5,470 nucleotides of DNA, from NCBI GenBank assembly GCA_025963615.1, contig JAOQAL010000777.1, positions 1 through 5,470 of the forward strand, in the 5' to 3' direction. This DNA is from Chitinophagaceae bacterium. Its GTDB lineage: Bacteria; Bacteroidota; Bacteroidia; Chitinophagales; Chitinophagaceae. Under the pieces are notes generated by a model. The model searched no databases, was not told where the DNA came from, and saw nothing but the letters and a program-made list of their open reading frames with translations. The translations under genes and the position numbers were made by a program. Below are positions 1 to 5,317 of the stretch, piece after piece. Positions within the stretch are counted from its first letter, which is position 1; each line of letters begins with the position of its first letter.

Positions 1-177
1 CCCGGTTTCGAAATAAAATATGTCACCGAATCACATGAACCGGGGTTGAATAAATTACCGTTTGGAAGAATTCTTGTATTCCTTTTAAAAGCATTTATTC
101 AAGAGGGCACTACGACGCAGGTAAAGCATTATGTATGTAGCAATTGTCGTACGGAATTTGACGAAATACCCGCTTAA
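1..177 (+). CDS. C-terminal end of an unrecognised protein, possibly a methyltransferase (partial)
   Basis: An open frame runs from base 1 without interruption to a TAA at 175-177, giving the last 58 residues of a protein whose start lies upstream of the window. The fragment begins PGFEIKYVTESHEPG, has a hydrophobic/basic stretch (FGRILVFLLKAFIQ, about residues 23-36), and ends with a VCSNC motif (Cys46 and Cys49) before EFDEIPA. A single CxxC pair could be half of a zinc ribbon, but a second pair is not visible in this part. The opening 'GFEI-x-YV' followed by a short hydrophobic segment resembles the last strand and tail of class I SAM-dependent methyltransferases; that is only an impression and the function should be treated as unknown. 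The frame is credible because it stays open to the window edge, has ordinary composition, and stops 48 bases before the next gene on the same strand, suggesting cotranscription. Confidence 0.72.
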   Translation, partial: PGFEIKYVTESHEPGLNKLPFGRILVFLLKAFIQEGTTTQVKHYVCSNCRTEFDEIPA

Positions 178-225
178 CTTCATTCAATTTTTTATTCGTA
201 ACTTTTGCTTTGCAAAAATTGCCGT

Positions 226-1065
226 ATGTGGGAACGAGTTATTGATTATTTCCAGACCCTTGATCACAGGCCCATTGAGAGGACACTGTACCTGGTGACG
301 GGGATGTTGTTGCTGTGGATGATAGAAGGTGCCATACCGTTAGTTGGATTGCGGTATAAAAAGAATAAAGTAAATCATGCGGCAGTTAATCTCACTTTTA
401 CTTTCATCCATCTTATCATCCACACCGGGTTCGCGGTTATTATTGTATTGCTTTCTGATTGGTGCCGTACTAACCATTTCGGTTTTGTATATTGGTTAGA
501 TGCTTCCGTTATTGGCGCTATCGTAATTGGTTTCCTGGCCCTTGATTTTTTTGGCGGATGGCTGGTGCATATTACGGAGCATAAAATAAAGTTTCTCTGG
601 CGCTTTCATGTCATTCATCATACAGATAATAATGTGGATGTAACTACGGGCTTGCGGCATCACCCGGTGGAAAGTGTTTTACGCGGCCTTTTTTTTCTAA
701 TGGGGATTATTGTTTCAGGAGCTCCAATTTATTCTGTCATGATTTATCAGACCTGCCTGGTGTTTGCAACGCAGATCACCCATGCCAATATTAATTTGCC
801 CCCGTTAATGGATAAGATAGTGAGCTATCTTTTTGTATCCCCCAATATGCACAAAGTGCATCATCACTGGAAACAGCCTTATACGGATAGTAATTATGGG
901 GCGGTGCTGGCCATCTGGGACCGGTTGTTAGGGACTTTTATGAAGTTGAATCCGGGCGAGATCCGTTACGGACTGGATAGATATTATCCTAACGAAAAGG
1001 ATGAGGACCTTGGTTTATTAATGAAGCATCCTTTTAAAAAACACCCACCTACTGTGAATGATTGA
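226..1065 (+). CDS. sterol desaturase / fatty acid hydroxylase superfamily membrane protein
   Basis: This is a 279-residue integral membrane protein of the fatty acid hydroxylase superfamily, which uses a histidine-bound di-iron centre and O2 to hydroxylate or desaturate lipid substrates at the membrane. The histidine clusters are visible: HITEH (His115, His119), FHVIHH (His128, His131, His132), LRHHP (His145, His146), a lone His186 before ANINLPP, and HKVHHHW (His209, His212-214). Hydrophobic segments lie at about 21-41, 55-78, 94-112 and 154-180, the usual arrangement with the histidines on the cytoplasmic face. The C-terminal YGLDRYYPNEKDEDLG stretch is also typical of bacterial members. 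I start at ATG 226; an in-frame TTG at 205 would add seven residues (LCKNCR-like) that do not look conserved. No Shine-Dalgarno is seen, as expected for Bacteroidota. The substrate cannot be told from sequence: sterol, carotenoid, alkylglycerol or fatty-acyl chain are all possible. It lies 46 bases upstream of kdsB on the same strand. Confidence 0.93.
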   Translation: MWERVIDYFQTLDHRPIERTLYLVTGMLLLWMIEGAIPLVGLRYKKNKVNHAAVNLTFTFIHLIIHTGFAVIIVLLSDWCRTNHFGFVYWLDASVIGAIVIGFLALDFFGGWLVHITEHKIKFLWRFHVIHHTDNNVDVTTGLRHHPVESVLRGLFFLMGIIVSGAPIYSVMIYQTCLVFATQITHANINLPPLMDKIVSYLFVSPNMHKVHHHWKQPYTDSNYGAVLAIWDRLLGTFMKLNPGEIRYGLDRYYPNEKDEDLGLLMKHPFKKHPPTVND

Positions 1066-1111
1066 GGCGGATGCGAAAAAATCATTAATGTTGCGTTATT
1101 GATTTTTTATT

Positions 1112-1882
1112 ATGACAAATTCTGAAATGACCGCTTCAAAAAAAGCGGTGAATCGCGGTTCTGTGGTCGCCATGATTCCGGCCCGTTACGCGGCCACAAG
1201 GTTTCCGGCAAAGCTAATGCAGGTATTGGGAAACAAAACCGTCATCCGGCATACTTATGATAATACAAAAGCTACGGGTTTGTTTGATGATGTAATTGTT
1301 GTAACCGACAGTGATATTATTTACCATGAAATAACTTCCCATGGTGGTAAAGCGGTAAAAAGTATCAAAGAACATGAAAGCGGCAGCGACCGTATTGCAG
1401 AAGCTGCCCGGCAATTAGGCGTTGACATTATTGTGAACGTTCAGGGGGATGAGCCTTTTGTAAAGAAGGAACCGTTGAAAAAATTACTGGCCGCATTTGA
1501 TGGTGGGGATGGGGAAAAAGTTCAGGTAGCCTCGTTGATGCAGCTGCTGAAAGAGCAAAAATTAATTGATGATCCCAACTATGTAAAAGTAGTCGTGGAT
1601 ATCAATATGAATTCGTTGTTTTTTTCAAGAAGTGTGATACCCTATGCCCGCAATAAAGAGACCGTAGTCACGTATTATGAACATATTGGTGTTTATGCTT
1701 TTCGCAAGCAGGCCTTGCTGAACTTTACAAACTGGCCGGTGACTCCGCTGGAAGCTGCTGAAAAAATTGAATGCCTTCGATACCTGGAACATGGAATTCC
1801 CTTAAAAATGGTGGTAACAGATTATATGGGCATTGAAATAGATACGCCGGAAGATCTGGTGAAAGCCGCGAAATTTTTATAA
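1112..1882 (+). CDS. kdsB: 3-deoxy-manno-octulosonate cytidylyltransferase (CMP-Kdo synthetase)
   Basis: KdsB is the cytoplasmic enzyme that activates Kdo with CTP, giving CMP-Kdo and pyrophosphate, the donor for the inner core of lipopolysaccharide. The 256-residue product carries the family signatures in order: the nucleotide-binding IPARYAATRFPAKLM (from residue 22, Arg25), IVVTDSD, SGSDRIAEA (90-98, where many homologues have SGTDR), NVQGDEPF with the metal-binding Asp113, FFSRSVIPY, EHIGVYAFR, EKIECLRYLEHG, and the C-terminal GIEIDTPEDL with Asp244. No key residue is missing. About 20 residues precede the first conserved segment, more than most KdsB proteins have; ATG 1127 (Met6) or ATG 1172 (Met21, directly before IPARY) are alternative starts, so the N-terminus is less certain than the rest. 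It follows the desaturase gene by 46 bases, so the two are probably cotranscribed, and converges on the DUF3817 gene across 65 bases. Confidence 0.97.
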   Translation: MTNSEMTASKKAVNRGSVVAMIPARYAATRFPAKLMQVLGNKTVIRHTYDNTKATGLFDDVIVVTDSDIIYHEITSHGGKAVKSIKEHESGSDRIAEAARQLGVDIIVNVQGDEPFVKKEPLKKLLAAFDGGDGEKVQVASLMQLLKEQKLIDDPNYVKVVVDINMNSLFFSRSVIPYARNKETVVTYYEHIGVYAFRKQALLNFTNWPVTPLEAAEKIECLRYLEHGIPLKMVVTDYMGIEIDTPEDLVKAAKFL

Positions 1883-1947
1883 CCAATTGTAGACCTCATC
1901 CGGATTTGATGATAAAAGCAATGCAAATGTTTAACTCTTCGGAAAAA

Positions 1948-2259
1948 CTAATCAGGGATCGATAACCTTTCTTCTTTCCGCCATTGTTTATCCATAATAA
2001 AAGTTCCAAAAGGAAGTAGCGAAGCCAACAAGGATTTGGCAAACCAGGCCATTGATTTGTTGTAGGTATTTTTTACTTCAAAGGCCAGTATTATAAATGT
2101 AATGAAGAGAATGCCATGCAGCATCCCCGTTATGCTAACCGCCTTTGGCTGGTTTGCTAAATATTTCAACGGCATAGCGATTAATAATAAAACAAGAAAT
2201 GAAACGCCTTCAGCCAACGCTGTTTTTCTGAACCAGCGGAATGTTTTTTTTGACGTCAT
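1948..2259 (-). CDS. DUF3817-type small integral membrane protein
   Basis: This is a 103-residue, three-helix membrane protein resembling the DUF3817 family, for which no biochemical function is established. Recognisable elements are FRKTALAEGVSFLVLLL (residues 9-25, with the conserved Ala-Glu-Gly at 16-18), MPLKYLANQP (29-38), GMLHGILF (45-52) and the basic C-terminal MDKQWRKEE. Hydrophobic segments lie at about 14-30, 43-61 and 71-89. I start at ATG 2259 (MTSKKTF) because the family begins only a few residues before the F-R-x-x-A-x-x-E-G segment; an upstream in-frame ATG at 2298 would add 13 residues. It lies 93 bases downstream of mqnC on the same strand and is likely in the same transcript, although DUF3817 genes occur in many contexts and a role in menaquinone synthesis is not implied. 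No TAnnTTTG-like element was seen in the gap between the two genes. Confidence 0.86.
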   Translation of the reverse strand: MTSKKTFRWFRKTALAEGVSFLVLLLIAMPLKYLANQPKAVSITGMLHGILFITFIILAFEVKNTYNKSMAWFAKSLLASLLPFGTFIMDKQWRKEERLSIPD

Positions 2260-2352
2260 GTTAAGAGTTAAAATGTGTTGAAGTGATAAAAGAAGCATTG
2301 TAAAGTGTGAAAGTGTTTTAATAACGCGATCTCTTCTTTTCTCTTCACGCTG

Positions 2353-3477
2353 TTAATAATTCACTACCTGTTCCACAATTGTTTCCGGTATTTCCCGCCA
2401 TTCATATTGCTGGTTACGCAGTTGCGGTTCAAAACCCGCTTCGCGGATGGCATCCTGTATTGTTTTATACGTAAACCGGTGGGGAGCACCGGCAGCGCTG
2501 ACTACATTTTCTTCAATCATAATAGAACCAAAATCATTGGCTCCTGCCTGTAAACATAGCTGCGCGGTTTGTTTACCAACGGTTAACCAGGACGCCTGTA
2601 TGTTTTTAACGTTCGGCAGCATGATCCGGCTGATTGCTATCATCCGGATATATTCTTCCGGTGTCGTAAGATTATGCACACCGCGGATCTTTGTAAGCAA
2701 CGTATCGACATCCTGGAAAGTCCAGGGAATAAATGCCAGGAATCCTTTTGCACTGGCGGGTTTACGACTTTGTACTTCCCTTATTTTTATCAAATGGTCA
2801 AAACGTTCTTCAATTGTTTCTACGTGACCAAACATCATTGTGGCAGAAGTAGTGATACCGAGCTTATGGGCTTCATGCATAATGTCGAGCCATTCCTGGG
2901 TGCCGCATTTTCCTTTTGATATCAAACGGCGAACCCTGTCAACCAGGATTTCCGCACCAGCACCGGGCAGAGAATCCATTCCGGCATCTTTTAAAGCGGC
3001 CAGCACGTCCCGGTGGTTTGATTTTTCAAGCTTGGTAATATGGGCTACTTCCGGCGGTCCCAGCGTATGCAATTTAATGGCCGGAAATTCTTTTTTTATC
3101 TGTCTGAATATAGTGGTATAAAACTCCAGGCCTAAGTCTGGATGATGGCCGCCCTGCAATAACAACTGGTCGCCACCATATTTAATTGTTTCCTCAATTT
3201 TCCTACGATAGGTAGCCATATCCGTTATATAGGCTTCCGCATGACCGGGAATACGGTAGAAATTGCAAAACTTACAGTTGGCGATGCATACATTCGTCGT
3301 ATTTACATTCCGGTCTATCTGCCAGGTTACTTTTCCGTGAGGCACCTGTTTTTTTCTCAACTCATTTGCCACAAACATCAATTCTGAAAGAGGAGCGTTG
3401 TTAAAAAGAAAAACGCCTTCTTCTATCCGGAGAAATTCAAAATTCAATGCTTTCTGATATAATGCCGTCAGATTCAT
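2353..3477 (-). CDS. mqnC: cyclic dehypoxanthine futalosine synthase (radical SAM, menaquinone synthesis)
   Basis: MqnC is the radical SAM enzyme that cyclises dehypoxanthine futalosine to cyclic dehypoxanthine futalosine in the futalosine route to menaquinone, a cytoplasmic pathway. The 374-residue product has the normal family length. The [4Fe-4S]/SAM motif is CIANCKFC (Cys64, Cys68, Cys71; CxxxCxxC), followed by the aromatic FYR. Further family landmarks are QGGHHPDLG (from 108), LHTLGPPEV, LPGAGAEIL (170-178), TSATMMFGHVET, FIPWTFQ, and the C-terminal block GANDFGSIMIEENVVSAAGA (312-331). The last, with LPGAGAEI, separates MqnC from the related MqnE and from the F420 enzymes CofG/CofH, although these share the fold. 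The start ATG at 3477 is preceded by an A-rich leader and no Shine-Dalgarno. It is divergent from the protease gene and precedes the DUF3817 gene. Other mqn genes are not in the window, which fits the scattered mqn genes of many bacteria. Confidence 0.97.
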   Translation of the reverse strand: MNLTALYQKALNFEFLRIEEGVFLFNNAPLSELMFVANELRKKQVPHGKVTWQIDRNVNTTNVCIANCKFCNFYRIPGHAEAYITDMATYRRKIEETIKYGGDQLLLQGGHHPDLGLEFYTTIFRQIKKEFPAIKLHTLGPPEVAHITKLEKSNHRDVLAALKDAGMDSLPGAGAEILVDRVRRLISKGKCGTQEWLDIMHEAHKLGITTSATMMFGHVETIEERFDHLIKIREVQSRKPASAKGFLAFIPWTFQDVDTLLTKIRGVHNLTTPEEYIRMIAISRIMLPNVKNIQASWLTVGKQTAQLCLQAGANDFGSIMIEENVVSAAGAPHRFTYKTIQDAIREAGFEPQLRNQQYEWREIPETIVEQVVNY

Positions 3478-3651
3478 ATTTTATTTCTTCTATTTGCAAA
3501 GGTACTATGGCTGATAACATAAATTGTGGTAAATGGTTTTGATAGCACCTGTGTATTAAGTAAATTTATTCTTTTGCGGTAGCCTTTGCATCTTTTTTTC
3601 AAATATTCTTGTCTCTTATGGCTAACGCCGCCATTTAACCAAATTGACTGT
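3478..3651. other. divergent intergenic region between mqnC and the protease gene
   Basis: This 174-base gap separates two divergently transcribed genes and must hold promoters for both. The mqnC side has the TACCTTTG element at 3504-3497. On the protease side only near-matches to TAnnTTTG are seen: TTCTTTTG at 3569-3576, TAGCCTTTG at 3580-3588 with one base too many, and TATTCTTG at 3604-3611. None has a well-spaced upstream TTTG, so I do not assign a + strand promoter. No operator-like palindrome is evident. Confidence 0.6.
3497..3504 (-). promoter_or_regulatory. candidate Bacteroidota-type -7 promoter element for mqnC
   Basis: On the - strand, bases 3504 to 3497 read TACCTTTG, an exact match to the Bacteroidota housekeeping -7 consensus TAnnTTTG. 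It sits 19 bases upstream of the mqnC ATG, which would give a very short A-rich leader (AGAAGAAATAAAAT before the ATG). No convincing TTTG-type -33 box is found at the expected 17-23 base spacing; the closest is a TTTATG about 15 bases upstream. The single-box match is moderately informative because of its position, but an 8-mer with two free positions can occur by chance. Confidence 0.42.
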
Positions 3652-4851
3652 ATGACACGATTCCTGCTTGCTTTCAGCCTCTTAGTCTTTTTTTTGCAAA
3701 GTAATCCCTATCTCTATGCGCAGGAAGAATTTGTTGAACCACCTGCTAAATTGTTAACCCGGTTTACCTTTAAACAGCTTTATGGGGGGGTGATGTTACT
3801 GCGGGGTACTTTTGCGGACTATCCTGATTCACTCAATTTTATTTTAGACACCGGCAGCGGGGGCATTTCCCTGGATTCTTCAACAGCGGATTATTTTAAG
3901 GTGACCAGAGTGCCATCTGATAAAACAATCCGCGGAATAGCCGGTACCCGAAAAGTCAGTTTTATTTACAGTCAGAAACTCCATCTTCCGGGACTTACCA
4001 TTGACAGCCTTAATTTTCACATCAATGACTATTCCATTCTCACCACTGTTTATGGAGAGCGGATTGATGGTATTGTTGGTTATTCTGTATTAAGCCGGTA
4101 TATTCTTTCACTTGATTATGACAGTTCTATCATTTCATTTTATACAAAAGGATATCTTAAATATCCAAAGGGTGGCTATCTTTTAAAACCAAATATAACG
4201 ACGCTACCTGTGCAGGTAGCCCGGATCAAAGATAGCAGAACCATTACCAGCCGGTTTTTATTCGATATGGGCGCGGGTCTTTGTTTAATGTTATCTTCTG
4301 ATTTTATGAAAGACAGTGCGTTGCTCAGTAAAAAAAGAAAATTGTATGTAAAAGAGGCAGAAGGCCTGGGAGGTAAAGTGGATATGCAGGCAAGTGTCGT
4401 GCGTGAATTTAAACTGGGTCCATATAAATTCAGGAATGTGCCAGTGTATATATTTGATGATACTTACAATGTTACTTCCTATCCTTATCTCGGTGGCATA
4501 CTTGGTAATGATTTATTACGCCGGTTTAATGTGATATTAAATTATGAGCGACGTGATATTTACATTAAGCCAAATACGCATTTTACAGAACAGTTTGATT
4601 ATGCCTATACGGGTGTAGAACTTTATAATGTTGACGGGCAGATAATAATAGGAGATGTAGCGGAGGGATCGCCGGCTGAAAAAAGCGGATTAAAGGAAGG
4701 AGATATTGTTGTGGGCATCAACAGGACATTTAATCAGAATCTTTCTCATTATAAGGCTGCGTTGCAGGTAGCCGGGGAAAGAGTTAAAGTTGTTATCCGG
4801 CGGGATGATAAATTAATGGAATTTACTTTTAAGGTAAAAAGCATTCTTTAG
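3652..4851 (+). CDS. secreted aspartyl protease (two retropepsin-like lobes) with C-terminal PDZ domain
   Basis: This is a 399-residue exported protein, probably periplasmic or outer-membrane associated; its substrate is unknown. I start at ATG 3652 because it gives a textbook signal peptide (MTRFLLAFSLLVFFLQ, then NPYLYA|QEE with predicted signal peptidase I cleavage after Ala23 and no lipobox Cys). A TTG at 3586 would place 22 unsuitable residues in front of it. Lobe 1 has the catalytic triad motif ILDTGS (Asp66-Thr67-Gly68-Ser69) and the matching hydrophobic-hydrophobic-Gly DGIVG (139-143). Lobe 2 has FDMGAG (Asp205, Gly207) and GGILGNDLL (from 281). A PDZ domain covers roughly 318-399, with the ligand-groove region and SPAEKSGLKEGD (340-351) as in DegP/tail-specific protease PDZs. 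Having two Asp motifs in one chain means it could form the active site as a monomer. The second motif has Met in place of Thr/Ser, so activity is likely but not certain. It is a single gene, divergent from mqnC. Confidence 0.92.
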   Translation: MTRFLLAFSLLVFFLQSNPYLYAQEEFVEPPAKLLTRFTFKQLYGGVMLLRGTFADYPDSLNFILDTGSGGISLDSSTADYFKVTRVPSDKTIRGIAGTRKVSFIYSQKLHLPGLTIDSLNFHINDYSILTTVYGERIDGIVGYSVLSRYILSLDYDSSIISFYTKGYLKYPKGGYLLKPNITTLPVQVARIKDSRTITSRFLFDMGAGLCLMLSSDFMKDSALLSKKRKLYVKEAEGLGGKVDMQASVVREFKLGPYKFRNVPVYIFDDTYNVTSYPYLGGILGNDLLRRFNVILNYERRDIYIKPNTHFTEQFDYAYTGVELYNVDGQIIIGDVAEGSPAEKSGLKEGDIVVGINRTFNQNLSHYKAALQVAGERVKVVIRRDDKLMEFTFKVKSIL

Positions 4852-4951
4852 TGCATTTTGTTATCGAGATGGTAATCGGATGGCTTGCTTTTTCCTTTCT
4901 TTTAGTTTGGCCAAGGCAACTTCCTTAATTTTCAGCAAATTCTTTCTCTTA

Positions 4952-4973
4952 CTTTTTTTTGTGGAAAAAAAAG
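4952..4973. repeat. perfect A:T inverted repeat (9-bp arms, GTGG loop)
   Basis: CTTTTTTTT at 4952-4960 is the exact reverse complement of AAAAAAAAG at 4965-4973, with a GTGG loop. It lies two bases before the first GC-rich hairpin. On the - strand, hairpin 1 is followed after a short TGC by this T8 run, so the T run may serve as the U-tract of an intrinsic terminator rather than forming a structure of its own. Confidence 0.7.
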
Positions 4974-4975
4974 CA

Positions 4976-4995
4976 GTCCCGATAGGGATCGGGAC
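4976..4995. repeat. GC-rich hairpin 1 of the intergenic array (8-bp arms)
   Basis: GTCCCGAT (4976-4983) and ATCGGGAC (4988-4995) are perfect inverted repeats around an AGGG loop. Read on the - strand, the stem is followed by TGC and then eight T, so it could act as a Rho-independent terminator for leftward transcription. The same stem recurs twice more, beginning 33 and 66 bases on. Confidence 0.85.
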
Positions 4996-5008
4996 CTGCG
5001 ACAAAAAA

Positions 5009-5027
5009 GTCCCGATGGCTATCGGGA
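5009..5027. repeat. GC-rich hairpin 2 of the array, a likely - strand terminator
   Basis: GTCCCGAT begins at 5009, and TCCCGAT (5010-5016) pairs with ATCGGGA (5021-5027) across a GGCT loop; the outer G of copy 1 is unpaired here. Six A (5003-5008) lie immediately to its left, so on the - strand the stem is followed at once by a C and six T, a good intrinsic-terminator shape. On the + strand it is followed by A, not T. Confidence 0.8.
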
Positions 5028-5042
5028 AAAACGAATACGCCC

Positions 5043-5061
5043 TCCCGATAAAAAATCGGGA
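5043..5061. repeat. GC-rich hairpin 3 of the array (7-bp arms, A5 loop)
   Basis: TCCCGAT (5043-5049) and ATCGGGA (5055-5061) are perfect inverted repeats around five A. The stem is conserved from copies 1 and 2 while the loop differs completely (AGGG, GGCT, AAAAA), which points to selection on, or a shared origin of, the stem. No T run flanks it on either strand. Confidence 0.8.
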
Positions 5062-5178
5062 CAAGCTGTTTTCCGGACGGTTCCCTGATGGGGCTTCAGT
5101 GCTACTGTGATCTCAGCAGTTTATCGCTACTCCCTCGAAAGCATACAACAAACTGGAAAATTGGATTGACGCCAATGC

Positions 5179-5206
5179 GATAGTCACCGGGATCTGCGAC
5201 AAAAAA
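5179..5206. repeat. degenerate copy of hairpin 1 right half plus its tail
   Basis: Bases 5179-5206 match 4981-5008 at 24 of 28 positions by hand alignment. The last 18 bases, GGGAYCTGCGACAAAAAA, match 17 of 18 (4991-5008 against 5189-5206). The hairpin arms have decayed here (GATAGTCACCGGGAT no longer folds well), so this appears to be a relic of the same repeat including the A-rich tail. Confidence 0.65.
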
Positions 5207-5297
5207 ACTTGTTTTCTTTGACCAGGCAATTATGTATTCGATTTTCGGTTTTCTTATCCCGGGCTCTGGCATCAGCTTTTTTCCCGGGCGGACTAGA

Positions 5298-5317
5298 AAT
5301 TTTTTTATCAAAAAATT
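5298..5317. repeat. A/T-only inverted repeat (8-bp arms)
   Basis: AATTTTTT (5298-5305) and AAAAAATT (5310-5317) are perfect inverted repeats around TATC. There is no GC stem next to it to make it a standard terminator, although the CCCGGG palindrome at 5283-5288 lies 9 bases upstream. Such A/T stems are easy to find by chance in AT-rich spacers. Confidence 0.45.

Noticed and set aside
199..212. TAACTTTTG / TTGCTTTG as a -7 promoter box before the desaturase gene.
   Set aside because: The first has one extra base in the spacer, the second lacks the A of TA, and no TTTG-type -33 box is suitably placed; readthrough from the upstream gene is as likely.
1214..1414. A 66-codon - strand frame inside kdsB.
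   Set aside because: Antisense to the most conserved part of kdsB and without features of its own.
1896..1912. TCATC...GATGA inverted repeat between kdsB and the DUF3817 gene as a bidirectional terminator.
   Set aside because: The stem is only 5 bp with a 7-base loop and no T run follows it on either strand.
2447..3121. Three + strand open frames (81-126 codons) inside the mqnC region.
   Set aside because: They lie opposite a highly conserved radical SAM gene and show no protein family features; they are antisense shadows.
4976..5074. CRISPR array, suggested by regular 33-base spacing.
   Set aside because: Only the short palindromic stems are conserved. There are no repeats of 23-40 bases with unique spacers of similar length, and no cas genes nearby.
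4861..5110. Overlapping open frames on both strands (67 codons on -, 76 codons on +).
   Set aside because: They translate T/A tracts and the three hairpins, share the same bases in opposite directions, and have no recognisable domain. The repeated peptide texture (PIGIGT, PMAIG, PIKNR) simply reflects the inverted repeats.
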